A DNA stretch of 64,000 bases from Saccharopolyspora aridisoli. Its GTDB lineage: Bacteria > Actinomycetota > Actinomycetes > Mycobacteriales > Pseudonocardiaceae. Shown here one piece after another: positions 1 through 10,872 of the stretch; the first letter of the stretch is position 1, and each line of letters begins with the position of its first letter. The position numbers were made by a program, and so were the translations under genes. The notes under the pieces are model-generated. The model saw nothing but the letters and a program-made list of their open reading frames with translations, had not been told where the DNA came from and searched no databases. The stretch covers positions 1-64,000 of the forward strand of contig NZ_SMKV01000002.1 of the NCBI RefSeq assembly GCF_004348445.1, written 5' to 3'.

Positions 1-107
1 CTCCACCCCCCGCTCCTCTGATCCCATCCCCGCCCGGTTCCGGCGGAACGGCTGATCGCGGTGGCTCACGACGGGTTCACCGGACGACGGATAGGGTCGG
101 AGGTGTG

Positions 108-1259
108 ATGGGTCGGACTCGTGCGCTGGTGGGCGCCTTCGCGGTGCTCGGAATCGTGCTGAGCGGATGCGCCGAGTTCCCCGACGAGCACAACCGGCCG
201 TTCGCCGAACAGCCCTCGCTGGCGCCGCAGGCCGGTCCACAACCCTCGTTCGAGAGCGAAGCACCACCGTCGGAAGCTCCGGGCGAGGCGAAGCCGCAAC
301 CGCCCGCGCAACCAGCCGGCTGCGAGGACCCCGACAGCGCGGTGATCACGACGTGCCTGGACCCGGTCGGTGCGATCGCGGTGCTGCCGGACGGGCAGAG
401 CGCGCTGGTCGGCGAGCGCTCCACCGGCCGCGTGCTGCGGGTGAAGAAGGGCACGAAACCCGTTGAGCTGGCGCAGATCTCCGTCGACGCGAGCAGCGGC
501 GGCGGCCTCACCGGCCTGGCCCTGTCGCCCACGTACCACGAGGACGAGCTGTTCTACGCCTACGTCACCACCGGCTCCGACAACAGGGTCGTGCGGGTCG
601 CCAGCGGCGACAGCCCGAAGCCGGTGCTGACCGGGATCCCCAAGGGCGCCACCGGCAACTCGGGCGCGCTGCTCGACGACGGCAAGGGCGCGCTGCTGGT
701 GGCCACCGGCAACGCCGGCAACCCGGCCAGTGCCGCCAACCCCTCGACGCTGTCCGGGAAGCTGCTGCGCATCGACGGTTTCGGCAAGCCTGCCGAGGGG
801 AACCCGCAGCGCGGTACACCCGTGGTGACCTCCGGGTTGAACGAGCCCACCGGCATCTGCGGCACGGCCGCGCTGAGCATGTTCTGGGTGACCGACCGCA
901 ACAGCGGCAAGGATTCCCTCTACCAGGTGAAGTTCGGTGAGCCGCTCGGCAATCCGGCCTGGACCTGGTCGGATCGGCCCGGGGTTTCGGGGTGCGCGGC
1001 GGACCCGACCACCGTGATCGTGGCGCTGCGCGACGCCTCTGCGCTCTACACGCTGCACCCGGCGCCGGACGGCACCTTCACCGGCCAGCCCACCAAGGTC
1101 CTGGAGAACCGCTACGGCCGCTTCGCCACGGCTGCGCTGGCGCCAGACGGCATGGTGTGGCTGGGCACCACCAACCGCGACGGCGACCGCCCCGTTCCCA
1201 GCGACGACCGGGTCCTGCGCCTGGAACCGCCGACCGGCGGTACGGCTGGCAAGGACTAG
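108..1259 (+). CDS. PQQ-dependent sugar dehydrogenase-like lipoprotein (LppZ-like)
   Basis: Predicted exported lipoprotein of about 383 residues with the beta-propeller fold of glucose/sorbosone dehydrogenases. The N-terminus has Arg residues, a hydrophobic stretch and a lipobox LSGC with the modified Cys near residue 22. A Pro/Glu-rich linker (about residues 25-70) precedes the propeller, which shows family-like stretches such as GLTGLALSP and LNEPTGIC. ATG 108 is chosen because GGAGG lies at 99-103; GTG 105 is the alternative. TAGGGT at 92-97 could be a -10 element. In M. tuberculosis a similar lipoprotein (LppZ) sits near gatB, which supports the identification. Substrate and cofactor binding cannot be read from the sequence, so enzymatic activity is an inference. 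Confidence 0.8.
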   Translation: MGRTRALVGAFAVLGIVLSGCAEFPDEHNRPFAEQPSLAPQAGPQPSFESEAPPSEAPGEAKPQPPAQPAGCEDPDSAVITTCLDPVGAIAVLPDGQSALVGERSTGRVLRVKKGTKPVELAQISVDASSGGGLTGLALSPTYHEDELFYAYVTTGSDNRVVRVASGDSPKPVLTGIPKGATGNSGALLDDGKGALLVATGNAGNPASAANPSTLSGKLLRIDGFGKPAEGNPQRGTPVVTSGLNEPTGICGTAALSMFWVTDRNSGKDSLYQVKFGEPLGNPAWTWSDRPGVSGCAADPTTVIVALRDASALYTLHPAPDGTFTGQPTKVLENRYGRFATAALAPDGMVWLGTTNRDGDRPVPSDDRVLRLEPPTGGTAGKD

Positions 1260-1270
1260 GAGCGCTGTTC

Positions 1271-1290
1271 CGGGTGCGGAACGGCACCCG
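1271..1290 (+). terminator. Candidate terminator after the lipoprotein gene
   Basis: A 7-bp stem (CGGGTGC / GCACCCG) with a 6-nt loop starts 11 bases after the stop codon. No T-run follows, as is common in high-GC actinobacteria. Confidence 0.4.
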
Positions 1291-1438
1291 CACCGCCGAG
1301 CGGGCCCGTTCCGATGCCGGATCGATCGGCTCGGTGAGCAGTCGATCACGTCCTCGCCGGTGAGCGCGGCCAGCACCGGCTGCTCCCCGACGAGCTCGGT
1401 GGGGGCGAACTGCTGGCACAGCGTGCTCGAACATCGAA

Positions 1439-1475
1439 CAGGCGCTCGGCTGGAGGACTCCAAGCCGAGCGCCTG
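1439..1475. terminator. Strong bidirectional hairpin between the lipoprotein gene and gatB
   Basis: A perfect 13-bp inverted repeat (1439-1451 with 1463-1475) encloses a loop that contains a further GGAG/CTCC pair. The site lies between convergent genes (+ gene ending 1259, gatB ending 1559). A second, weaker 7-bp stem (AACGCCC / GGGCGTT) is at 1522-1544. The rest of 1260-1558 holds no gene I can support. Confidence 0.6.
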
Positions 1476-1558
1476 CGCGAACTACTGACGTGGGCCATCA
1501 GGTGTTGCGAGGACCCCGAACAACGCCCACGGGCCGGGGGCGTTCTCGCTGTGGCGGG

Positions 1559-3064
1559 TTACTGGCCGCAGGCCTCGAGGACGAGTTCGCGGACCCGCTT
1601 GGCGTCGGCCTGGCCCTTGGTGGCCTTCATGACCGAGCCGACCACAGCTCCGGCCGCCTGAACCTTGCCGCCGCGGATCTTCTCCGCGATGTCCGGCTGC
1701 GCCGCCAGGGCCTCGTCGACGGCCTTCTGCAGCTCGGAGTCGTCGGAGACGACCTCCAGACCGCGAGCCGCGACGACCTCGTCCGGCTCGCCCTCGCCGT
1801 CGAGCACCCCGTCGACGACCTGGCGGGCCAGCTTGTTGGTCAGCTTGCCCTCACCGACCAGCGCCGCGACCCGCGCGACCTGCTTCGGCGTGATGTCCAG
1901 GTCGGCCAGCTCGACTCCGCGCGCGTTGGCCTGCTGCGACAGGTAGGCGACCCACCAGGAGCGGGCGTCGCCCGGAGCGGCACCGGCCTCGACCGTCTCG
2001 GCGATGAGCTCCAGGGCACCGGCGTTGACGAGGTCGCGGAGCTCCTCGTCGGACAGGCCCCACTCCTCCTTGGCGCGACGACGGCGCTCCCACGGGAGCT
2101 CCGGCAGGGTCTTGGACAGCTCCTCGACCCACTCGCGCGACGGCGCGATCGGCACCAGGTCGGGCTCCGGGAAGTACCGGTAGTCCTCCGAGGTCTCCTT
2201 CGGACGACCCGCCGAGGTGGAACCGGTGGACTCGTCGAAGTGCCTGGTCTCCTGCAGGATCGACCCGCCGGAGGTCAGAACCGCCGCGTGCCGCTGCATC
2301 TCGAAGCGCACCGCGCGCTCGACGCTGCGCAGCGAGTTGACGTTCTTGGTCTCGGTGCGCGTGCCGAACTCGCTGGCGCCCTTGGGCATCAGCGACACGT
2401 TCGCGTCGCAGCGCAGCGAACCCTGGTCCATCCGCACGTCGGAGACGTTCAGCGCACGCAGCAGGTCGCGCAGCGCGGTCACGTAGGCGCGGGCGACCTC
2501 GGGAGCGCGCTCACCGGCACCGGTGATCGGCTTCGTGACGATCTCGATCAGCGGCACGCCGGCCCGGTTGTAGTCCAGCAGCGAGTAGTCGGCGCCGTGG
2601 ATGCGACCGGTGGCACCGCCCATGTGCAGCGACTTGCCGGTGTCCTCCTCCATGTGCGCCCGCTCGATGTCGACGCGGAACGTCTCGCCGTCGTCGAGGA
2701 CCACGTCGAGGTGACCGTCGAAGACGATCGGCTCGTCGTACTGCGAGGTCTGGAAGTTCTTCGGCATGTCCGGGTAGAAGTAGTTCTTCCGGGCGAACCG
2801 GCACCACTCCGCGACCTGGCAGTTGAGCGCCAGACCGATCCGGATCGCGGCCTCGACGGCCTTGCCGTTGACCGCCGGCAACGCACCCGGCAGGCCCAGG
2901 CACACCGGGCAGACCTGGGTGTTGGGCTCGGCGCCGAACGCGTTGGCGCAGCCGCAGAACATCTTGGTCTTGGTGGAGAGCTCGACGTGGACCTCGAGGC
3001 CCAGCACCGGGTCGAACCGGGTCAGCACCTCGTCGTAGTCCATGATCTCGGCGACCGCGGTCAC
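1559..3064 (-). CDS. gatB: Asp-tRNA(Asn)/Glu-tRNA(Gln) amidotransferase subunit B
   Basis: GatB binds misacylated Glu-tRNA(Gln) or Asp-tRNA(Asn) and, with GatA and GatC, converts it to the amidated form for protein synthesis. The 501-residue protein has the expected family length. The N-terminal catalytic cradle carries the hallmark [13 protein letters not shown] and a Cys-rich segment with CGCANAF and CPVCLG, plus [13 protein letters not shown] and YDEPI. The C-terminal YqeY-like tail ends in [13 protein letters not shown]. The start is GTG 3064, overlapping by 4 bases (GTGA) the stop of the small gene upstream, so translation is probably coupled. It is the last gene of gatC-gatA-small gene-gatB. 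Confidence 0.97.
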   Translation of the reverse strand: MTAVAEIMDYDEVLTRFDPVLGLEVHVELSTKTKMFCGCANAFGAEPNTQVCPVCLGLPGALPAVNGKAVEAAIRIGLALNCQVAEWCRFARKNYFYPDMPKNFQTSQYDEPIVFDGHLDVVLDDGETFRVDIERAHMEEDTGKSLHMGGATGRIHGADYSLLDYNRAGVPLIEIVTKPITGAGERAPEVARAYVTALRDLLRALNVSDVRMDQGSLRCDANVSLMPKGASEFGTRTETKNVNSLRSVERAVRFEMQRHAAVLTSGGSILQETRHFDESTGSTSAGRPKETSEDYRYFPEPDLVPIAPSREWVEELSKTLPELPWERRRRAKEEWGLSDEELRDLVNAGALELIAETVEAGAAPGDARSWWVAYLSQQANARGVELADLDITPKQVARVAALVGEGKLTNKLARQVVDGVLDGEGEPDEVVAARGLEVVSDDSELQKAVDEALAAQPDIAEKIRGGKVQAAGAVVGSVMKATKGQADAKRVRELVLEACGQ

Positions 3065-3297
3065 TCCTCGTCACTCCCCTTGCGCAGTGCGCGCACCGCC
3101 AGGGCGGTACCGGTGATCAAGCCGAGCGTGGTGATGACGACGTCAGCCAGTTCGAGCTTGTCCTTGTTCTCCCGGGCGGCCTTGTAGCTCGCCTTCAGCC
3201 CGAAGGCCGCCGAGAGCACGGAAGCGAGCTGGAACGCTGCCTTCAACTTCGGGTTCACTTTGCGACCTCCTGCATCGGTGGCGTGGGAGCGGCTCAT
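3061..3297 (-). CDS. Small conserved-looking protein inside the gat operon
   Basis: A 78-residue basic protein of unknown function. Its start overlaps the gatA stop (ATGA) and its stop overlaps the gatB start (GTGA), so it is translated as an integral part of the gat operon. Two hydrophobic stretches are visible, one near residues 20-36 ([17 protein letters not shown]) and one near residues 52-68 ([17 protein letters not shown]), so it may be membrane-associated; the C-terminus is charged. I recognise no domain. In M. tuberculosis the gatA-gatB gap is occupied by pfkA instead, so this position is variable. The tight double overlap makes it a real gene; its role is open. Confidence 0.7.
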   Translation of the reverse strand: MSRSHATDAGGRKVNPKLKAAFQLASVLSAAFGLKASYKAARENKDKLELADVVITTLGLITGTALAVRALRKGSDEE

Positions 3298-4805
3298 ACC
3301 GCCGCTTCCAGCTTCGGGGCACGGTTGATCAGCGGACCGCCCTGCTCGGCGTCCCGGGCGACCTCGTAGGCGGCGCCGACCCGGTAGAGCCGGTCGTCGG
3401 CCATGGCCGGAGCCATGATCTGCAGACCCACCGGCAGGCCGTCCTCATCGGACAGTCCGCACGGGACGCTCATGGCGGCGTTGCCTGCCAAGTTGGACGG
3501 GATCGTGCACAGGTCGGCGAGGTACATCGCCATCGGGTCGTCGACCCGCTCCCCGATCTTGAACGCCGTGGTCGGGGTGGTCGGCGAGACCAGCACGTCG
3601 ACCTGCTCGAACGCGGCGGTGAAGTCGCGGGTGATCAGCGTCCGCACCTTCTGCGCCTGGCCGTAGTAGGCGTCGTAGTACCCCGAGGACAGCGCGTAGG
3701 TGCCGAGCATGATGCGCCGCTTGACCTCGGGGCCGAAACCGGCTTCGCGGGTCATCGACATGACCTGCTCGGCGCTGTTCTCGCCGTTGTCGCCGACGCG
3801 CAGGCCGTAGCGCATCGAATCGAAGCGGGCCAGGTTCGACGAGCACTCGCTCGGCGCGATCAAGTAGTAGGCACCCAGCGCGTAGTCGAAGTGCGGGCAC
3901 GAGACCTCGACGACCTCGGCGCCCAGCTTCGACAGCTGCGCGACCGCGGCGTCGAACGCGCGCTGCACTCCCGGCTGGTATCCGTCACCGGAGAACTCGC
4001 GGACCACGCCGACCTTCACGCCGGTCAGGTCGCCGTTGGCACCCTGCTCGGCGGCCTCGACGACCTGCGGAACCGGCTGGTCGATCGAGGTGGAGTCCAT
4101 CGGGTCGCGCCCGGCGATGACCTCGTGCAGCAGGGCCGCGTCCAGCACGGTCCGCGCGCACGGGCCCGGCTGGTCCAGCGACGAGGAGAACGCCACCAGG
4201 CCGTAGCGGGACACGCCGCCGTATGTGGGCTTCACGCCGACGGTGCCGGTCATCGCGCCCGGCTGGCGGATGGAACCGCCGGTGTCGGTGCCGATGGCCA
4301 GCGGCGCCTCGAACGCGGCCAGCGCGGCCGACGAACCGCCGCCGGAGCCGCCCGGGATGCGGTCGGCGTCCCACGGGTTGCGAGTCGGGCCGTAGGCGGA
4401 GTTCTCGGTGGAGGAGCCCATCGCGAACTCGTCCATGTTGGTCTTGCCCAGCACGACCACGCCGGCCTCGCGCAGCCTGCGCGTCACCGTCGCGTCGTAC
4501 GGCGCCATCCAACCCTCGAGCATCTTCGACCCGACGGTGGTGGGCATGTCGGTGGTGGTCAGCACGTCCTTGAGCGCCAGCGGCACGCCGGCCAGCGGCG
4601 AGGCCGCCTTGCCTGCGGCCCGGTCGTCGTCGGCCTTGCGGGCCGCGGCGAGCGCACCCTCGGCATCGACATGGAGGAACGCGTGCACGAGCGGGTCCAC
4701 GGCGGCGATGCGGTCCAGGTGCGCTTGGGTCACCTCGACCGACGTGACCTCACCTGCCGCCAGCTTGGCGGCCAGCTCGGACGCGGTCAGCCCGGTCAGG
4801 CTCAT
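3294..4805 (-). CDS. gatA: Asp-tRNA(Asn)/Glu-tRNA(Gln) amidotransferase subunit A
   Basis: Amidase-signature enzyme that hydrolyses glutamine (or asparagine) and passes ammonia to GatB. The 503 residues match the family length. The Ser-cisSer-Lys triad is visible: Lys in PLALKDV (about residue 78), and the Gly/Ser-rich motif [13 protein letters not shown] followed by [11 protein letters not shown] (about 153-183). The C-terminal half has the conserved [12 protein letters not shown] and [13 protein letters not shown]. The ATG start overlaps by one base the stop of a 24-codon frame (TGATG) and is preceded by GAGGAGG, 4 nt away. It is co-transcribed with gatC upstream and the 78-residue gene plus gatB downstream. 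Confidence 0.97.
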   Translation of the reverse strand: MSLTGLTASELAAKLAAGEVTSVEVTQAHLDRIAAVDPLVHAFLHVDAEGALAAARKADDDRAAGKAASPLAGVPLALKDVLTTTDMPTTVGSKMLEGWMAPYDATVTRRLREAGVVVLGKTNMDEFAMGSSTENSAYGPTRNPWDADRIPGGSGGGSSAALAAFEAPLAIGTDTGGSIRQPGAMTGTVGVKPTYGGVSRYGLVAFSSSLDQPGPCARTVLDAALLHEVIAGRDPMDSTSIDQPVPQVVEAAEQGANGDLTGVKVGVVREFSGDGYQPGVQRAFDAAVAQLSKLGAEVVEVSCPHFDYALGAYYLIAPSECSSNLARFDSMRYGLRVGDNGENSAEQVMSMTREAGFGPEVKRRIMLGTYALSSGYYDAYYGQAQKVRTLITRDFTAAFEQVDVLVSPTTPTTAFKIGERVDDPMAMYLADLCTIPSNLAGNAAMSVPCGLSDEDGLPVGLQIMAPAMADDRLYRVGAAYEVARDAEQGGPLINRAPKLEAAV

Positions 4806-4893
4806 CAGGCCTCCTCAGTGCTCTGCGGGACACCCGCACCCGGTCGACCTCGATGAGCGGAAGGGGAATCGTGGCTCATCAGGCCTCCTCAGT
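4799..4893. repeat. 21-bp direct repeat flanking the gatC-gatA junction
   Basis: An identical 21-bp sequence occurs at 4799-4819 and 4873-4893, 74 bp apart. Each copy holds, on the minus strand, codons for Thr-Glu-Glu-Ala, a GAGGAGG ribosome-binding site and a TGATG stop/start. The arrangement looks like a short duplication at a translationally coupled gene junction. Confidence 0.85.
4805..4879 (-). CDS. Possible 24-codon micro-gene between gatC and gatA
   Basis: An uninterrupted frame starts at ATG 4879, overlapping the gatC stop (TGATG), and ends in TGA overlapping the gatA ATG in the same way. Both junctions have the same GAGGAGG ribosome-binding site because of the 21-bp direct repeat. 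The predicted 24-residue peptide starts [11 protein letters not shown] and ends STEEA, the last four residues repeating the C-terminus of GatC. It may be a by-product of the duplication that simply keeps ribosomes running from gatC to gatA, rather than a functional peptide. Confidence 0.4.
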   Translation of the reverse strand: MSHDSPSAHRGRPGAGVPQSTEEA

Positions 4894-5178
4894 CAGAATG
4901 CGCGGAACGCGGAATCGGTCCTCTTCGGCCGCGGGTGCCGCTGCGAGCGCCTGCTCGCGCGTCAGGCCCGGGCGGACCTCGTCCTCGCGGAAAACGTTGG
5001 TCACCGGCACGGCGTGCGACGTGGGTGGGATGTCGTCCGCAGCGACCTGCCCCACCTTCGCCACCGCATCGAGGATCTGGTCGAGCTGGCCTGCGAAGGT
5101 GTCGAGCTCGGCCTCGGTGACGGCCAGCCGCGCCAGGACGGCGAGGTGTGCGACCTCGTCGCGGGAGATCTTGGACAC
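4879..5178 (-). CDS. gatC: Asp-tRNA(Asn)/Glu-tRNA(Gln) amidotransferase subunit C
   Basis: Small subunit that wraps around GatA and stabilises the GatAB complex. The 99 residues fit the family. The N-terminus [19 protein letters not shown] and the middle [15 protein letters not shown] are typical of GatC, followed by the Pro-containing [18 protein letters not shown] segment. The start is GTG 5178 with a GGGAG-like site about 8 nt upstream. It is the first gene of the operon; the promoter must lie in 5179-5400, shared with the divergent ACT gene. The C-terminal TEEA is duplicated in the following micro-frame. Confidence 0.95.
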   Translation of the reverse strand: MSKISRDEVAHLAVLARLAVTEAELDTFAGQLDQILDAVAKVGQVAADDIPPTSHAVPVTNVFREDEVRPGLTREQALAAAPAAEEDRFRVPRILTEEA

Positions 5179-5440
5179 TGCGAAGGCTCCCTGGTCATGT
5201 CCGGTTTACGAGTACATCCCAGTCTATGGCGACCACGCTGCCAGACCTGGCTGGGGTCGTGCCTGGCGAGGCGCGCCCGGGAACTTTCCCGAATGGCCTG
5301 GTCGTTCTCTCCCAGGGACGGCTGTAGCAAGATGACTACGCCGCGTCTGACACAATTTCCCCTGCGGTTGTTCCTCGCACGAGTGGCCGCGCAAGCGGAC
5401 GAGCAGGCGAAGGAAGCGTGCGGCCGGCGAGGTGTCGTGC

Positions 5441-6118
5441 ATGAAACTGGAGGCGTTGAGTCCGGTGTCCTTCCTCATCCGGGTGCAGATACCGGATCGA
5501 CCCGGCAACCTCGGGTCGGTGGCGAGCGCGCTCGGCGAGATCGGTGCCGACATCCTCAGCGTCGACGTCGTCGAACGCATCGGCGGCGTGGCCATCGACG
5601 ACCTCGTGGTGGAGCTGCCCTCCGGGCGCCCACCGGACGTGCTGATCACCGCTGCGGAGTCCATCGACGGTGTCGAGGTCGACGCCGTCCGCCCCTACGC
5701 GGGCGTGCTGGACACCCACCGCGAGCTGGAGCTGGTCGAGGAGATCGCGGCCGAGCCGGCACGCGGACTGCAGATCTTCGCCGAAGGCGTCCCGAAGATC
5801 ATCCGATCGGGTTGGGCAATCGTGTTCGGGCACCGCTCCGGCGGCGCCGAGCAACTGGCCGCCAGCACCTCCGCGCCGCAGGAGGGCTACCTGGAACTGC
5901 CGTGGCTGCCGCTGCCGCGCGCCACGATCCTCGACGGCGACGAGACGTGGGTGCCGCAGACCTGGCAGGAGCTGGGCACCGAACTGGCCGCCACGCCCAT
6001 CGGCAAGCCCGACCGCGTCCTGCTGGCCGGACGTCCCGGCGGCCCGATGTTCCGCGCAGCGGAACTCGCCCGCCTCGCCCACCTCGCGGGCATCGTCTCG
6101 GTCGTCCTCGACGGCTGA
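5441..6118 (+). CDS. ACT domain-containing protein
   Basis: A 225-residue cytosolic protein with one N-terminal ACT ligand-binding domain (about residues 5-75, with the signature RVQIPDRPGNLGSVASALGEIGADILSVDV). ACT domains usually bind amino acids and regulate metabolic enzymes. The C-terminal half (WAIVFGHRSGGAEQLAAST, FRAAELARLAHLAG) resembles no enzyme I know, so the ligand and target are unknown. ATG 5441 is chosen because GAGGT lies about 7 nt upstream; GTG 5432 would add three residues. It is divergent from gatC, the same placement as in M. tuberculosis, where an ACT protein lies between gatC and ligA. Confidence 0.8.
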   Translation: MKLEALSPVSFLIRVQIPDRPGNLGSVASALGEIGADILSVDVVERIGGVAIDDLVVELPSGRPPDVLITAAESIDGVEVDAVRPYAGVLDTHRELELVEEIAAEPARGLQIFAEGVPKIIRSGWAIVFGHRSGGAEQLAASTSAPQEGYLELPWLPLPRATILDGDETWVPQTWQELGTELAATPIGKPDRVLLAGRPGGPMFRAAELARLAHLAGIVSVVLDG

Positions 6119-6258
6119 CGAGCGCTCCCCCACCAGCCGGCGGTTCTCGTCAGAACCGACCCGGCAAGCGAACCGACGATCACGGCCAGTTCAGACCAGA
6201 ACTGCTCACTGCCAACGATCATCGAGCGCAGGTCTCGGTCGCCGCTGATCCGCGCGGC

Positions 6259-6750
6259 TCAGGTTCCGAGTTCGAGGCAGAAGCCGAGCAGGCGGATGTC
6301 GGCGGTGGGGCTCCAGTCCCGGTCCGGCAAGCGCTGGAAGCCCATCCGCTCGTACAGGCGTCGCGGGGTCTCCGCCGTTTCCGAGACGCACAGCACGACA
6401 CGCCCGAAGCCCTCAGCCCGGGCGCGCTCCACGACCGCCTCGACGAGCTGACGACCCACGCCCTGACTACCGGCGTCCGGGGCGACCGCGAGCATCCTGA
6501 ACTCGATCTCGCCAGCACGCGCGATCTCCGCGTAGCTGTCGCCGGGGCGGACCACGGTCACCGTGCCGACCGGCCGGTCACCGTCGAGGGCGACGAGCAG
6601 TTCGGCTTCGGCCGCGCGGTCAGCGGCGTCGCGCAGCACGGACACGTACGAACCATCGGTCGGGAGGTTGCCCGCATCGGCGTACGCCTTCGCGGTCATC
6701 TCCCCCACGACCTCGTATTCCGCCGGCAGGGCGGCCCGAATCGTTGCCAT
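6259..6750 (-). CDS. GNAT family N-acetyltransferase
   Basis: A 163-residue protein with the GNAT fold. The acetyl-CoA binding motif A is clear: IEFRMLAVAPDAGSQGVGRQLVEAV (about residues 83-107, Q-x-x-G-x-G type), and the C-terminal motif B is RRLYERMGFQRLPDRDW. The N-terminus IRAALPAEYEVVGEMTAKAYA is the usual beta1-alpha1 region. It lies 33 bp downstream of ligA on the same strand and may be co-transcribed. The substrate is unknown. Confidence 0.85.
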   Translation of the reverse strand: MATIRAALPAEYEVVGEMTAKAYADAGNLPTDGSYVSVLRDAADRAAEAELLVALDGDRPVGTVTVVRPGDSYAEIARAGEIEFRMLAVAPDAGSQGVGRQLVEAVVERARAEGFGRVVLCVSETAETPRRLYERMGFQRLPDRDWSPTADIRLLGFCLELGT

Positions 6751-6783
6751 GGCCGCGATCCTGCCACCCCGCGCCAGCGGTTC

Positions 6784-8964
<2,181 letters not shown>

Positions 8965-8998
8965 CTAACGAGCGACCCCGACACCGGCACGCAGCGGC

Positions 8999-9673
8999 TC
9001 ACTGCGCGTTGCGGTCCACCTCGCGCACGAGCTCGCGCAGTTCGAGCAGTCCGATGGTGCCTTCGGGTTCGGCCTCGGCGGTTTCGACGCGTCCCAGCCG
9101 GTCGGCGGCGAGCCGTTCACCGAGGGTGGCATCCAGCGGCAGGAAGGTCAGGGCGCGGCGCGCGTTGTCGTCGAGCGCGGGGAAACCCGGGTGGTACACG
9201 GCGACGTCGACCAGCCCTTCGTCCTCGTCGACCTGCGCTGCGATCCGAACCTGGTCGAGCGGGTACTTCTCGCCTCGCAGGTTCACCGTGACCTCCGTGG
9301 GGTCGGGCACGGCGGGGACCGAGTCGTGGTACTCCCACAGCGTGTCCGCAGCAGGCGCGGCGGCCATCCACGCATCGGTGCAGGGCCGCAGCTCCGGGTC
9401 GGCTTGGCTGCTGATGACCAGCGCGTACGCGGCCTGCTCGCCGTGCTCGATGCTGAAGGTCAGGTCCGGGTGGACGCCGGCGACAGCCTCGGCGACGAGG
9501 TTCTCGATGCGCTGCGGCTCGTTGTCGCCGAGCGCCGAGGCGATCTCGGGGAGGTTGTCGTCCCACCACCGCCAGAACGTCGTCGCGCGCTCCGCGGCCT
9601 CGGCGGGGACGTCGACCGGTTCGGCGGGCACATCGGCGTCACGGCGGCGCAGGAACCTGAACATGGGAACCAT
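8999..9673 (-). CDS. Uncharacterised acidic protein
   Basis: About 224 residues, no signal peptide or membrane segment. The N-terminus MFRFLRRRD is basic, followed by an aromatic stretch FWRWWDDNLPEIASAL (about residues 35-50) and a region SIEHGEQAAYALVISSQADPE that reads like a beta-sheet domain. I do not recognise a family with confidence. ATG 9673 and ATG 9664 are both possible starts; neither has a strong ribosome-binding site. It lies upstream of ligA on the same strand with 43 bp between them, so co-transcription is possible. Confidence 0.6.
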   Translation of the reverse strand: MVPMFRFLRRRDADVPAEPVDVPAEAAERATTFWRWWDDNLPEIASALGDNEPQRIENLVAEAVAGVHPDLTFSIEHGEQAAYALVISSQADPELRPCTDAWMAAAPAADTLWEYHDSVPAVPDPTEVTVNLRGEKYPLDQVRIAAQVDEDEGLVDVAVYHPGFPALDDNARRALTFLPLDATLGERLAADRLGRVETAEAEPEGTIGLLELRELVREVDRNAQ

Positions 9674-9714
9674 TGTGCCGCCCGCCGGAGCCCGCCGTGG
9701 CGGGACGAGGAATT

Positions 9715-10704
9715 TCACCCCGGCAGCTCGTCGCGGACGATGGCGGTGATGGCCGCCGGTTCGGCACCGCGCACATCGGTGACGCCGGTGAGGACGCCCG
9801 ACAGGGCGCTGCGGGCATCCTCGTGCATGATCTGCCTCAGCACCTGCATCGCGTGCAACCGGTTGCGGCTGACCAGCGCGGGTCGCTCGCAGATGCCGCT
9901 CCACACCAGTTCGCGCAGTGTCTGGTCGACTTCGGCGCACTCCGGGCGCACCCCGGCGAGGATGCGTCGCACGACGGGCAGGTCCATGCAGTCGGCGGTC
10001 GTGGCGACGTAGCGGGCGAGGGACCGCAGCACCCGCCGCTGATCGTGCTCACCGGCGGCCCGCAGTGCGGTCAGCATCTCCGCGGGATAGCCGTCGAGGT
10101 CGCCCAGCGGCATCGAGACGAGGTCGTCCGGCCACGGTGCGACCGGGTAGGTGCGGAACTCCCCGCCGAGCCATCCTTCGGTGGGGACCTCCCCCGTGAC
10201 CCGCCCGGCCAGGGCCAGCATCAACGGCACCGGGGCCGCCTGCGACCAGGGAAGTCGTTCGCGGTGCTCTTCGAGGGCGTCCGGGAAGGACCCTTCCCGG
10301 TATTCGGGGAGCACGGCTTCGAAGGACGTCTGGACCACACCGTCGATGGCGTGCACGAACCGCGTGCGGACGTCCTCGTCCCAGTAGCAGGAGACGGCTT
10401 CGGGACGCGCGGCCCGACGCAGCACTTCGGGGCGAACGCCCTGGCCACCGGTGTCCTCGACGACGAGCGTCCAGTTCCCGACGGAGCGCAGCCCGATCAT
10501 CGGGTGCTTCTCCTGGTAGGCGTACGCCTCCTCGCAGAACTCGTCGATGTCCAACGACCGCCCGTGCGAAGTCACGGCCCCGAACGACTCGGCGACCCGA
10601 CCGAGGTCGCTGTTCCGGACCATGGTCAGGCACGCCGCGTCCCGGATCGTGCTGCGCTCGATCCAAGCGACGCGGTCGAGCTCGCTGACGCAATGACTGC
10701 CCAC
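9715..10704 (-). CDS. Uncharacterised protein, DUF6461-like N-terminal part
   Basis: About 329 residues, soluble. The segment AACLTMVRNSDLGRVAESFGA followed by a GNWTLVVEDTGGQG stretch resembles actinobacterial proteins labelled DUF6461 (memory-based, not verified). The C-terminal part is helical (LARYVATTADCMDLPVVRRIL) with no recognised motif. GTG 10704 is chosen because GGAAGA lies just upstream; an earlier start at 10779 gives a low-complexity leader that does not look coding. The gap 10705-10872 shows no gene. Confidence 0.6.
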   Translation of the reverse strand: MGSHCVSELDRVAWIERSTIRDAACLTMVRNSDLGRVAESFGAVTSHGRSLDIDEFCEEAYAYQEKHPMIGLRSVGNWTLVVEDTGGQGVRPEVLRRAARPEAVSCYWDEDVRTRFVHAIDGVVQTSFEAVLPEYREGSFPDALEEHRERLPWSQAAPVPLMLALAGRVTGEVPTEGWLGGEFRTYPVAPWPDDLVSMPLGDLDGYPAEMLTALRAAGEHDQRRVLRSLARYVATTADCMDLPVVRRILAGVRPECAEVDQTLRELVWSGICERPALVSRNRLHAMQVLRQIMHEDARSALSGVLTGVTDVRGAEPAAITAIVRDELPG

Positions 10705-10872
10705 AGGGCTCTTCCTACCAGCGCAAAGGCCAGACCACGGCCATTTTCGCAAAACATTCGGACAACGAGACCACATCAACCGGCCCGAACGGACGCGCTC
10801 CGACTCAGGTCCACAGTGGACAGTGAATCCGTGAGCGGCACGCCGATCCGGCGTCGGATGACGAGCTCGATA

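Noticed and set aside
1260-1430. A minus-strand stretch reading like a protein fragment (FAPTELVGEQPVLAALTGED) downstream of the first gene
   Set aside because: It sits between a gene end and a terminator, no start or family was recognised, and the fragment is short.
5275-5292. CGGGAA-CT-TTCCCG palindrome between gatC and the ACT gene
   Set aside because: Only 6-bp arms; it resembles the GGGAACCTTCC family loosely and could be chance.
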